Assembly (NCBI RefSeq): GCF_000276805.1
Contig: NZ_AKXQ01000001.1
Span: 62,001-126,000 of the forward strand
Direction of reading: 5' to 3'
DNA: 64,000 nucleotides
From: Moritella dasanensis ArB 0140
Lineage (GTDB): Bacteria; Pseudomonadota; Gammaproteobacteria; Enterobacterales; Moritellaceae
Shown in pieces: positions 36,314 through 44,712 of the stretch. Position 1 is the first letter of the stretch; every line of letters begins with the position of its first letter. Made by a program: the position numbers and the translations under genes. Under the pieces are notes generated by a model. That model saw nothing but the letters and a program-made list of their open reading frames with translations, was not told the DNA's origin and searched no databases.

Positions 36314-36895
36314 ATGGCATCTTTGCATTTCAAGTTTGCAGCTATGAATTCAGGTAAATCAACACAATTAATCCAAGCTCACTTTAATTATATTGAACGT
36401 GGTATGTATCCACTAGCGATGACACCTGAGTGTGATAGTCGTTATGGCAAGGGGGTTATTGGTGCACGTGTTGGTTTAAAACTAGCAGTCGAAGTATTTG
36501 AAAAAGATACCAACTTATTTACCACTGTTTCGAGACGTTCAGAAGAGAAAAAAATCGATGTGTTTATCATTGATGAAGGGCAATTCCTCTCTCGCGAGCA
36601 GGTTTATCAACTCGCGAATGTCGTGGACCAATTAAATATCCCGGTCATTGTCTATGGATTAAAAACGGACTTTAAATTAGAGATGTTTGAAGGTTCGTAT
36701 CACTTAATGTGTCTAGCAGATAAAGTGGAAGAGCTGAAAACGGTTTGCTGGTGTGGCAATAAAGCGCACATGAATGCTCGAGTGAGTGACAGTGGCGTGG
36801 TATTGCGAGAAGGCGAACAAGTTGAAATCGGCGGTAATGAACGCTATGTATCCTTGTGTCGTAAGCATTTTATGAATGGTAACGCGAGCGCTTAG
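36314..36895 (+). CDS. tdk: Thymidine kinase
   Basis: A 193-residue type II thymidine kinase. The P-loop FAAMNSGKSTQLIQ is near residue 8, the DEGQFLSREQ Walker-B/catalytic segment near 88, the lasso-loop Tyr in GGNERYVSLCRKH near 175, and zinc cysteines in CWCGNKA near 145 and C183. It salvages thymidine to dTMP. GAGGG precedes the ATG but directly follows a terminator, so its promoter is unclear. Confidence 0.95.
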   Translation: MASLHFKFAAMNSGKSTQLIQAHFNYIERGMYPLAMTPECDSRYGKGVIGARVGLKLAVEVFEKDTNLFTTVSRRSEEKKIDVFIIDEGQFLSREQVYQLANVVDQLNIPVIVYGLKTDFKLEMFEGSYHLMCLADKVEELKTVCWCGNKAHMNARVSDSGVVLREGEQVEIGGNERYVSLCRKHFMNGNASA

Positions 36896-36949
36896 TCTCA
36901 TCGTTGCGTTATTTTTCTGATTCGATTAAATGTGCTGGTGATGGGCGTA

Positions 36950-37585
36950 TTATGGTGCGCTTGTCATCTGCGTTGTTTGTGTCTCCGGCGTATTAATTTC
37001 ATTCAATACTATCTCTGGTTCAGAGAATAAGTAACCTTGAAAATATTCACTTTGCAGGTTTTTAGCTTGGGTAAATTGCCCCTCCGTTTCAATTTTCTCG
37101 ACTAATATACTTACCTCATGTTTGTCTAATAATGGCTTTAGTGCTTTTATCTCTTTAAAAGAGGTGAGGGTAATATCAAATTTGATAATATCGACAATGC
37201 TAAAAAATGGCAGCCAGTCTTCAGAATAAATAAAATCATCCAATGCGATGGTAAACCCCATACTTTTCAACTTTGTTAACGCATTAAATATCGCTTGCGT
37301 TGGTGGGACATCTTCCAATACTTCAATGACGATGGGTTTGTTGAGCAGTTTTAGTGGTAAGCCAGTCAGTATGCTCTTCTCGGTGAAATTAATGAAGTAG
37401 GGTTTGTTGTCCACGAGCTTGTTGATATTAGAATTCAACAAGTGCTCTTCAACTAAGCGCGCGGTGGCGAGCTCAGCATTAATCATTGGGAAGGTATTAT
37501 CTAAACTATCACGATATAACAGCTCATAAGCCACAATTTGGCGTGCACTGTTTAAAATCGGTTGTTTAGCTATATATGCATGCAT
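36950..37585 (-). CDS. Stand-alone degenerate EAL-domain protein
   Basis: A 211-residue protein matching the N-terminal EAL part of the EAL-HDOD (YuxH-like) signalling proteins: YIAKQPILNSARQIVAYELLYR at the start, TIALDDFIYSEDWLPFF near 115 and YFQGYLFSEPEIV near 180. The HDOD half, normally another 200 residues, is absent. The EAL signature is ELL and several metal-binding positions differ from active phosphodiesterases, so cyclic-di-GMP hydrolysis is doubtful; a binding or protein-interaction role is more likely. Confidence 0.78.
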   Translation of the reverse strand: MHAYIAKQPILNSARQIVAYELLYRDSLDNTFPMINAELATARLVEEHLLNSNINKLVDNKPYFINFTEKSILTGLPLKLLNKPIVIEVLEDVPPTQAIFNALTKLKSMGFTIALDDFIYSEDWLPFFSIVDIIKFDITLTSFKEIKALKPLLDKHEVSILVEKIETEGQFTQAKNLQSEYFQGYLFSEPEIVLNEINTPETQTTQMTSAP

Positions 37586-37774
37586 AAAGGGTGCTTTATT
37601 AACAAAGTTATCTATAAGCTTATGCCGGATTAGCGAAAAGGCGAATTATTTAATGAATATAAGTAACTTGCCATTACTTTTGGTGAGTACTGTCGTAGTA
37701 CTTTATCTGCAATAATATCTGTTTGAAATAGCGCCAGATAAGAATAGCACCAGCCAAGAATAGGATTATTGTTT

Positions 37775-37855
37775 ATGACCAAACATCTCGAGTTTTTTGA
37801 TCTGGTTTTATTGACGGCTTTTATTGATAGTTTGTATGGATCATTTTATCGATAG
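37775..37855 (+). CDS. Possible 26-residue hydrophobic peptide
   Basis: An ATG with AGGA about ten bases upstream opens 26 codons ending in TAG. The middle is hydrophobic (FFDLVLLTAFIDSLYG), long enough for a short membrane helix. The stop is followed at once by an inverted repeat. Without conservation data this is only a candidate. Confidence 0.25.
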   Translation: MTKHLEFFDLVLLTAFIDSLYGSFYR

Positions 37856-37856
37856 A

Positions 37857-37905
37857 CTAGCTGAATATCACAATAGACACATTATCTATTCCAGTATTCA
37901 GCTAG
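37857..37905. terminator. Long inverted repeat at the end of the cytochrome gene
   Basis: An 11-bp outer stem CTAGCTGAATA/TATTCAGCTAG with a second stem AATAGA/TCTATT inside. No T-tract on either strand, so termination is possible but unproven; mRNA 3'-end protection is another option. Confidence 0.5.
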
Positions 37906-37913
37906 CCAATCAA

Positions 37914-40904
37914 CTAGTGTTGTTGGAACACTTTAGTGACTTTGTTTAGCTCGATCACATCAGCAAAAGGAATAACCTGCTCAGGGAACGCTGCTTGTAC
38001 CTTACTCGTTAACGGCTTCGAGAATGAGCGGTAGTTAATTTTAGCGACTACTGTGATTGGATAACTTAGCCCCTTAGGTAGCTCAAATGTTTCAATACGC
38101 GTTTCATCGGGTGATATGCGAGTATCCGATAGAATTTTTTCTACACGCCAGAATTTAAGTCCAACCGGTTCACCATGCATATAGCCACTTTTCTTGGCAA
38201 ATACACGGCTATCTTTCGGTAAATAACCATCATTTAATTGGCCACTGACTAAACGCTCGACACCTTGACTGTCGGTAACAACCAGATCAACCCATACTTG
38301 ACGACGTGCGCCACCAGGCATTTTATGGCCGGTATTATGGTTGGTTATTTTCACGTTGATATGACGGCCATCTTCGCTACTTTCAACGTCAAGTAGTAGG
38401 GCGTTACGTAAGATATCACGGCTAAGTTTACCGTGTTCTTTTGAACGCATATCAGAGAAATAATAGTTACCGCCAATAAAGTTATGGGCAATGAGGTTCG
38501 GCTTAATAGGCCCATTATCCGTTGCTTGTCCCGGTACATCGTTATCGAAATCAGTCATGTCTGAGCGCATGTGACAATCGATACAGGTTTTGTTTTGTTC
38601 TGGGTTGTCAGGCGCGTTAAATTTAGATGCCTGCCATTCTCCATAGTTATTATTTACATTAGCACCTTGACCTGGAGTGAACTCATTATGACAAGTCGCA
38701 CAATATAACGAGCTCTTATACAGGTCTGGGTTTGAATAGCTGTCTTTATGCTGCTGTGGCGATGCATTTATTTGTGCTTCGGCGATGAGCTTTAATGCCG
38801 GGTTACTCGAAAATTCGAACAGGTATTCAGCGCGGTCTTTTAAGTTAACGGTAAGATCGGTATTACCACCAGCATCTTCAGCTTTGGTTATACGGTGACA
38901 GAATACACAGCTAGTCCCTGTTTCATCGACAGGTAAGCCTTCTTTCAACGCATCACGCAAGCTTTGGCCTTCTTTTTCATACATGCTATTAAGGTGAGTC
39001 AACGGCGCTGTATTGTTATTCAATATCGTTTGCGGGGCATGACAACCACGGCATAAATTTCTAAAGGGTTCGCCTTCTGATTCAGCCGCTAAGTTTTCTT
39101 GGAAACGATAATAAGGGCTATCCATGTGCATACCATGGTTCGAGTTAGACCACTGCTTATAGAGGGTACTATGGCATGATTCACAACTGGCTGAGTTTAA
39201 CCATTCTGATTTGTGCGTGAACTTGCGCTCGTCATCAAAACGTAACCAAGTTGACAGGTACGGTAGATTCTCTTTAGTGGTGACGTACATGTTTAATGCT
39301 GACATTAAACGGACGATCTCTACTGAGGGTGATTTGGGATCGACTTTTGGTAATTCTGGTCTTTTAGGATCTGTGCCCATACCACCTTGGGTCTTTTGGA
39401 TCATATCGATATAAGCTTCGATCGGATCCCCTGCAATCATGCTTGCGAGTCCAACATGACCTGTCATGGCATTCTCTTTGACGTTTTTAGTGCCGTCAGC
39501 TAATAGGTATTTATTGGTAAAGTTAAAACCATCAAGATGACAAGAGTTACAACTCATCCAGAAATCACCCGCCATGGCGCTGTTTTCAAATTTTTCACTG
39601 TTGGCAAGGTTAAACAGGGTTTTACCTAAACGTAATTCTGGTGCGATTGGATCTTGATTAATCAGTTTGGCGAACTGCGCATTAGCGAGTTTCACTTTAG
39701 CAAAAGGTCCTTTGCCACTGACATCAAAGCTGACTAAGTCGTGAGACATGGCGTTTTGCACATACAGGGTACCGTCTTTTTCAATTAGGCTACGTGGATT
39801 ACTGCCTGGAATATGACGGTATATTTGCGTGGCTTTCACGCCGCCTTGTAACTTGGTTCGACGATGGCGTTTAGACTTTTTACCTATTTTAGCTTGGCGA
39901 GATAAATCGAATACCAGCAAGTCCTCAGAGCCTGATAAGCTAATAAAGACTTTTTTACCGTCTTCACGAAATGAAACGTCATGTGGATTTGAGACAATAC
40001 GGGTGGTGTTGTTATTCTCGATAATGTTTATTTGCTTAAATAATTGCTTACGCTTATCAACCATTTCTTTTTCTTTACCTGGTGTCAGGTCCAGTAATGA
40101 AATAGTGGGGAAGACTGTCGATTGAAATTGAAAATTTTGTGAGAATGACCACAGTACATGCGGTAACCAAGCTTGCGTACCATCGGGTGATATCGCAATA
40201 TTATCGAGTACACGTGGTTTACCTTGTGGTACCGCGCGCGATGCATGTGCTGGCGTATCGACAAGTTGAATGACTTTTTTTAATTGTAGCGTGTTTGATT
40301 GCTGTGTTGCAGCACGGGTATCATAAATGGATACCTGACCTGTCATGCTGTGGGTGATAAACAAACGCCCATCGGCTGCCAGAGCGAGTCCACGGGGCGT
40401 CTCTGCTGTTGGCGTTGTTGCTGTGATCTCACCCTCTGTCGATACAGTTAATAGTTGTTTGGCTTCGAATAAAGAGACGTAATACTGTTTATTATATTCG
40501 TCGTAGACAATACCGAAAGGGCGGTCACCGGTTTTAATGGTTTTGATTAAAGCTAAGCTCTTTGCATCAATAAGGTAGAGCTGATTGGCAAGATAATCAC
40601 TGACTAATAATTGGTTGTTAATCGGATCGAGTGCAAGACGGCGTAAATCTTTACCAAATGCTTGTTCTGCTAATAACTCACCACTTTCAGCATCAAGAAT
40701 ACTGACACTGCCTGCATCCATATTTGCACTAATAAACTGAGTTTTATCAGTTGATAGTAATAAGCTGTTACTTTTGGTATTTGCATAAGTACCTTTAGCA
40801 TGAGCAATATTGCTATCAGCCGCATTGGCATTACTGGCATAAAGTGACTGGCTTACTAGGAGCAGTAAAGTAAACATTAATTTAGGCAACATATTTATAT
40901 TCAT
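37914..40904 (-). CDS. Exported six-haem c-type cytochrome with N-terminal beta-propeller
   Basis: A 996-residue protein with a signal peptide (cleavage near ANA, residue 28). Residues about 30-400 form a YVTN/YncE-like propeller (for example TGDRPFGIVYDEYNKQYYVS, ETPRGLALAADGRLFITH). The rest has six CxxCH haem sites at Cys452, 574, 618, 666, 735 and 774; the last five resemble cytochrome c554-like multihaem proteins, and the end (about 820-996) is a beta-rich domain beginning NHNTGHKMPGGARRQ. It should act in the periplasm or at the surface as an electron carrier or oxidase. A Fur-box-like sequence lies 42-60 bases upstream, suggesting induction under iron limitation. Confidence 0.87.
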   Translation of the reverse strand: MNINMLPKLMFTLLLLVSQSLYASNANAADSNIAHAKGTYANTKSNSLLLSTDKTQFISANMDAGSVSILDAESGELLAEQAFGKDLRRLALDPINNQLLVSDYLANQLYLIDAKSLALIKTIKTGDRPFGIVYDEYNKQYYVSLFEAKQLLTVSTEGEITATTPTAETPRGLALAADGRLFITHSMTGQVSIYDTRAATQQSNTLQLKKVIQLVDTPAHASRAVPQGKPRVLDNIAISPDGTQAWLPHVLWSFSQNFQFQSTVFPTISLLDLTPGKEKEMVDKRKQLFKQINIIENNNTTRIVSNPHDVSFREDGKKVFISLSGSEDLLVFDLSRQAKIGKKSKRHRRTKLQGGVKATQIYRHIPGSNPRSLIEKDGTLYVQNAMSHDLVSFDVSGKGPFAKVKLANAQFAKLINQDPIAPELRLGKTLFNLANSEKFENSAMAGDFWMSCNSCHLDGFNFTNKYLLADGTKNVKENAMTGHVGLASMIAGDPIEAYIDMIQKTQGGMGTDPKRPELPKVDPKSPSVEIVRLMSALNMYVTTKENLPYLSTWLRFDDERKFTHKSEWLNSASCESCHSTLYKQWSNSNHGMHMDSPYYRFQENLAAESEGEPFRNLCRGCHAPQTILNNNTAPLTHLNSMYEKEGQSLRDALKEGLPVDETGTSCVFCHRITKAEDAGGNTDLTVNLKDRAEYLFEFSSNPALKLIAEAQINASPQQHKDSYSNPDLYKSSLYCATCHNEFTPGQGANVNNNYGEWQASKFNAPDNPEQNKTCIDCHMRSDMTDFDNDVPGQATDNGPIKPNLIAHNFIGGNYYFSDMRSKEHGKLSRDILRNALLLDVESSEDGRHINVKITNHNTGHKMPGGARRQVWVDLVVTDSQGVERLVSGQLNDGYLPKDSRVFAKKSGYMHGEPVGLKFWRVEKILSDTRISPDETRIETFELPKGLSYPITVVAKINYRSFSKPLTSKVQAAFPEQVIPFADVIELNKVTKVFQQH

Positions 40905-40945
40905 AGATTTACAACATTTTGACAGGGGTGAATGGTATTGCGATT

Positions 40946-40964
40946 AAGAATGGTTATCATTATA
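40946..40964. promoter_or_regulatory. Fur-box-like sequence upstream of the multihaem cytochrome gene
   Basis: AAGAATGGTTATCATTATA matches 14 of 19 positions of the Fur consensus GATAATGATAATCATTATC, including the full ATCATTAT right half. It lies 42 bases before the start codon at 40904. Confidence 0.65.
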
Positions 40965-40995
40965 TAGTTTTGGTGCGATAGTGCAATAATTGCAG

Positions 40996-42417
40996 TTATG
41001 TTTGCGGGCTTAAATGATTAGGATCAAAGTAATAGAGGTATAAACTGCGCTCACCAAGAAAACGGCCTTTAAATTGTGCCACTAAATGTTCATTATCCAG
41101 TGGATCCGAGTCTAGTTTATTACTGCTTAGACGCCAGTAGTCTTGCTGTTGGGCTTGGTAATTACTGCTGTTTTGATAATGGCGATCTAAAATGACATGT
41201 TGCGGTAAAGTATGGCGTAAATTATCGATATTATAATTACTGATAATAACCTGTTGCGTATCCATAATGTCAAAAAACTGAGTTGCTTGTAATACCGGTG
41301 CGTTTTTTGGTTTTGAAAATTGCTTTAGGCTGTGATAACCCAGTGTTACCAATAATATAATACTAAGCATGTATAGAATAGGACGAATGCTTTTTTGGTG
41401 ATAAAAATGCGCCATTAACTGAGCGGTGATGATGGGTAACAACAAACTGAAAACAGCTAAATGGCGAATGTTCTCTGGATTTTGTCCACGTATTATCCAT
41501 GCAAACCAGCAACAAGTGAGAATGCTAAGACCACGAGTCTTGGGTATATAAAGGCCGATGGTAAGGCTCATGGTTAATAAGGTAAGTCCTAAACTTGAAT
41601 AGGTATTGGTTAGGGTTGTTAGCCATTGTTGCAATAGAGAATCAGCTGTACTGGTGGTATTGCCCCAAATTGTAAAGTGGCCTTGGGTAAAGCGTTGGCC
41701 TTCTTCAATATATGCCCAGCCGTCTTGCATAAAGACATAACCAGCGCAACATAATCCAATTGCAGTGATACTGAATAATTGCCAACCGAGTCGCTGAACA
41801 CGCTGTTGTTCTTGAGCGTGATAGATAAACTCTAAAACCAGAGCACTCGCAACTAACGGTAAATAAGAGGGGCGGGTAGCGAGGCATGCCGCTAATAACA
41901 GTCCACCGATTAGTGCTGAGTATTTATCTTTTTTTTCAATGTTCGTAGTGGGCCGCGTATACAGGTGAGCCTGCAATAAATATAAGCTGAAGAACCACAG
42001 TGCTGTCGCATCAGACAATCCATTAAAGGCCAATTCAGCAATATTGCCTTGCAGTAAAAAAAGCATAACGGCAAGGATAGTAAACCCCTTTGATTGCATA
42101 TGTTGATAGCAATAGACAAAGACGCTGAACGTTAACGCGATAGCTGAAAGAAAACTTAATAATACATTACTATTGGGATGGGAAGTGATTGCAGCGATAC
42201 AGCGTTCTAACCAAACAAAACCGGGATAACCGGGGAAGTGTGGGCTGAATTCTAATACCGAAAAGTAAGTTAATGCACGCTGAAAGTACAGTGCATCATC
42301 ACTGCTAATATCGAAACTATAATAATTGAGTAAGCCAAAATAGCCAGCAATGCAGGCTATTACGCTAATACCGATAATTAAATCAGCGTAGCAAGGCTTA
42401 TTACTTCGTTGGTGCAT
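40996..42417 (-). CDS. Polytopic membrane protein, GT-C-like glycosyltransferase candidate
   Basis: A 473-residue membrane protein with roughly ten hydrophobic segments. The first extramembrane loop contains FDISSDDALYFQRALTYF, an acidic D-D pair of the kind found in GT-C (lipid-linked sugar) glycosyltransferases, followed by HFPGYPGFVWLE; LATRPSYLPL near residue 180 is also typical. The C-terminal 100 residues are soluble. The ATG at 42417 overlaps the end of the preceding gene by 17 bases; an ATG at 42465 would overlap by 65. Substrate unknown; its grouping with an FAD oxidoreductase may point to cell-envelope glycan work. Confidence 0.65.
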   Translation of the reverse strand: MHQRSNKPCYADLIIGISVIACIAGYFGLLNYYSFDISSDDALYFQRALTYFSVLEFSPHFPGYPGFVWLERCIAAITSHPNSNVLLSFLSAIALTFSVFVYCYQHMQSKGFTILAVMLFLLQGNIAELAFNGLSDATALWFFSLYLLQAHLYTRPTTNIEKKDKYSALIGGLLLAACLATRPSYLPLVASALVLEFIYHAQEQQRVQRLGWQLFSITAIGLCCAGYVFMQDGWAYIEEGQRFTQGHFTIWGNTTSTADSLLQQWLTTLTNTYSSLGLTLLTMSLTIGLYIPKTRGLSILTCCWFAWIIRGQNPENIRHLAVFSLLLPIITAQLMAHFYHQKSIRPILYMLSIILLVTLGYHSLKQFSKPKNAPVLQATQFFDIMDTQQVIISNYNIDNLRHTLPQHVILDRHYQNSSNYQAQQQDYWRLSSNKLDSDPLDNEHLVAQFKGRFLGERSLYLYYFDPNHLSPQT

Positions 42418-43039
42418 CGGGTAATGTGAATTGCAGTGCCGCTTGTAAGTCAGTACGGAAGGCAATGAAGCGCGTTACATCCGCAGGTTTTTGGCCAACA
42501 CCAAATACACCAGGGTTACCGATAGAGGCAAGCGCCCCACGGATCGCTAAATCTGCTTTCTGGCGATTATCAGCCGTCAAATCAGCGGCCAGTAAATCAA
42601 TAAATAACTTACTTTTGACCACGAGTACTTTAGCGACTTGGTAATCGTTAATGTTTTGCTCTGCACCTTCAAGGCGGCGCATTACTTCTGCTTTCATCGT
42701 GGTGACGAGTGCCTCCGTTACACCTTGCTGGTCTTTATTTGAGATGGCTGTTTCCATCTGTTCATCAAGATTTAAACCATGGTGTTCATTGAAATAAACA
42801 AACTCAGCTTGCATGGTATTATAGGCAGCTTGTACAGCGGTATAATCATCCGTTGATAATGCTTTTAATAGCACCTCTCGTCCTTCAATTAACGGTTCTT
42901 TACCTGCTGCAGCATAAGAATAAGCAAAACTTTGTGTACTAAATAGTAAGACAAAGAAGCTTAAGATAAATGATTTCATCATGCTGGTGTTTATTACGCT
43001 TGTTTTCACAAACATTGGATTAGCCGTGTTAAGTGACAT
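42401..43039 (-). CDS. Periplasmic helical protein of unknown function
   Basis: A 212-residue exported protein. After a long N-terminal region comes a signal peptide (MKSFILSFFVLLFSTQSFA), then a nearly all-helical mature part beginning AAAGKEPLIEGREVLLKAL. It recalls the helical periplasmic domains attached to some FTR1-type permeases, but the match is by eye. The ATG at 43039 is chosen because AGAGGG precedes it; it overlaps the stop of the FAD gene, implying translational coupling. A later ATG at 42982 or 42979 lacks a ribosome site. Confidence 0.65.
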   Translation of the reverse strand: MSLNTANPMFVKTSVINTSMMKSFILSFFVLLFSTQSFAYSYAAAGKEPLIEGREVLLKALSTDDYTAVQAAYNTMQAEFVYFNEHHGLNLDEQMETAISNKDQQGVTEALVTTMKAEVMRRLEGAEQNINDYQVAKVLVVKSKLFIDLLAADLTADNRQKADLAIRGALASIGNPGVFGVGQKPADVTRFIAFRTDLQAALQFTLPDAPTK

Positions 43040-44504
43040 TTTTACCCTCTGGTGTTTTTTTATCATCCATAATGCTTTGCACTTCAATGACTGTTTTTTC
43101 GTTACGGTGATCAAAGATCTGACGGCGATTATCTTCACCTTTAATAATACCTTCTGCAGCCATTAAGCCCATTTCCATTGCGGTATCAGTAAAGATATAA
43201 CGGAAAGTACCTTGGCGACCAGTCATGACCAAATTATCAAATTGGTTAAGGTGTTTAATCGCGGCTTCACGTTTGGCGTTATAGCGCACGTCCATCATTG
43301 GATAAGCGTATTCAGTATAAGTAGTAAAGTATTCACCCGTACTTACATCTGGTACGTCTAAATGATCAAGGTCTTCTTTTACCCGTTTTAATAACTTGTT
43401 GTTGTCCATATTCCAAACATCATCACCTTTGTTACATGGGATCTCAATCATCACAGATGTTTGACCTTCGGGAGCCATGAAGGGGGAACGACGACGAGGT
43501 TCTTGTAAACGAGTACCGATTAACTCTGGGTCAGACAGGTACTGCCAGGTATTTTCTGACACGTTTTCTGTCGCCATTGGCATGTTGAAAAAACGCAGTG
43601 AACGATAAGTTAAGCCTGAATCGAACCCTGTTAATGTACAAACTACAGGTAAAGGAATTGTGCCCACCACGTGATCACAATTAATCGTATGCGTTTCACC
43701 GTTAAGTTCATAAGTCACGGCATCAATGCGATTGCACTTATTAAGCTCATTATGTTTACGTGGATCATGGCATTGATTTAGCGCTGTGATGTTTGCGCCT
43801 TGTACTATCGTTACGCCTTGCAACTGTAACTTTTCAGCAAGCTTGGTATACATCTGGCCAAAGCCGAGTTTAGGGTAACGGTATTTTTTAGCGTAAGTAC
43901 GAGGTGTTGCGCCGCGAGTGGGTATTAAGCGTCGTGCTACATCTTTTAAATCTAACAAGCTAATGCGTTGAGATGCCCAGTCTGCAGAGAGTTGACGTGG
44001 GTCGATGCCCCAAAGCTTACCTGTGTAACCTTCGAAGAAGTTTTTATATAAGGTTGTACCAAAACGCGTTTCAATCCACTCGGCAAAGTTACTGGTGCTT
44101 TGTTCGCTAGGGCGTTTCTGGAATGGTAGTTTAAATACTAAATCTACCGCAGCACCTGCTAATAAACTGATTGGCGCATTACGCAGTAGGTTACCAATCG
44201 CGAGTGGGTAGTTGTAAGTACGGCCTTTAAAACGGATCACGCTGGTACGCTCAGCATAAAGCAGATCGTCAGTCATTAAGTCATCGATAAACTGTAATAA
44301 TTTCGGATTTTTAGTAATAAAGCGATGGCCACCGTAATCAAAACGGTATTCGCCTTTTTCACCTTGGAATGTTTGGGTTGCGCACATGCCGCCAGCAAAC
44401 TCTTCACGTTCTAGGATGGTGACTTCATAGCCAGCTTGATTAAATTCCCATGCGGCCATTAATCCAGCTGGACCTGCGCCTAAAATTACAATTTGTTTCG
44501 ACAT
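43029..44504 (-). CDS. FAD-dependent oxidoreductase (amine oxidase / UDP-galactopyranose mutase-like)
   Basis: A 491-residue flavoprotein. The dinucleotide-binding motif ILGAGPAGLMAAWEFNQAG is at residues 6-24, followed by EVTILEREEFAGGM and FDYGGHRF, as in NAD(P)-binding protoporphyrinogen-oxidase-like and UDP-galactopyranose-mutase-like proteins. The C-terminus has NLVMTGRQGTFRYIFTDTAMEMG, the FAD-binding end. Relatives are often encoded near glycan genes. The substrate is unknown. The 208-base gap upstream carries a palindromic repeat, so this gene may begin a separate transcript from FTR1. Confidence 0.82.
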   Translation of the reverse strand: MSKQIVILGAGPAGLMAAWEFNQAGYEVTILEREEFAGGMCATQTFQGEKGEYRFDYGGHRFITKNPKLLQFIDDLMTDDLLYAERTSVIRFKGRTYNYPLAIGNLLRNAPISLLAGAAVDLVFKLPFQKRPSEQSTSNFAEWIETRFGTTLYKNFFEGYTGKLWGIDPRQLSADWASQRISLLDLKDVARRLIPTRGATPRTYAKKYRYPKLGFGQMYTKLAEKLQLQGVTIVQGANITALNQCHDPRKHNELNKCNRIDAVTYELNGETHTINCDHVVGTIPLPVVCTLTGFDSGLTYRSLRFFNMPMATENVSENTWQYLSDPELIGTRLQEPRRRSPFMAPEGQTSVMIEIPCNKGDDVWNMDNNKLLKRVKEDLDHLDVPDVSTGEYFTTYTEYAYPMMDVRYNAKREAAIKHLNQFDNLVMTGRQGTFRYIFTDTAMEMGLMAAEGIIKGEDNRRQIFDHRNEKTVIEVQSIMDDKKTPEGKNVT

Positions 44505-44577
44505 TATTAACTCAGTTTAAAATTAGTGTTTTTTCAAATAGTCAGTTTTATTAAGCGGCGAGTAATTTTTTGTAACT

Positions 44578-44685
44578 ACTGGCAGCCTTCGAGCAGATAA
44601 CATAAGCACGCCAACGCGCCGTAAACCCATCCATGGGGGCTTGCGCTGGCATCCATGCCAGCAACAGTTGTCTTAGTTTATGCCA
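44578..44685. repeat. Palindromic intergenic repeat-like element
   Basis: Between the FTR1 and FAD genes lies a GC-richer segment containing CCCATCCATGGG and, 13 bases on, the hairpin GCTGGCATCCATGCCAGC (44645-44662). Composition and layout differ from the flanks and resemble dispersed short palindromic elements of marine gammaproteobacteria. Only one copy occurs in this window, so dispersal is inferred. Confidence 0.45.
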
Positions 44686-44712
44686 TCCACTCTATATATT
44701 GTTCGCTAACTT

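Larger units (their letters stand above)
37586..37913. other. Intergenic region between the EAL gene and the multihaem cytochrome gene
   Basis: It contains a possible 26-codon frame at 37775-37855 on the plus strand and a long inverted repeat at 37857-37905 just beyond. No promoter could be placed with confidence. Confidence 0.4.

Noticed and set aside
39829-40125. Plus-strand frame of 98 codons inside the cytochrome gene
   Set aside because: Shadow of the propeller region; no ribosome site, no family.
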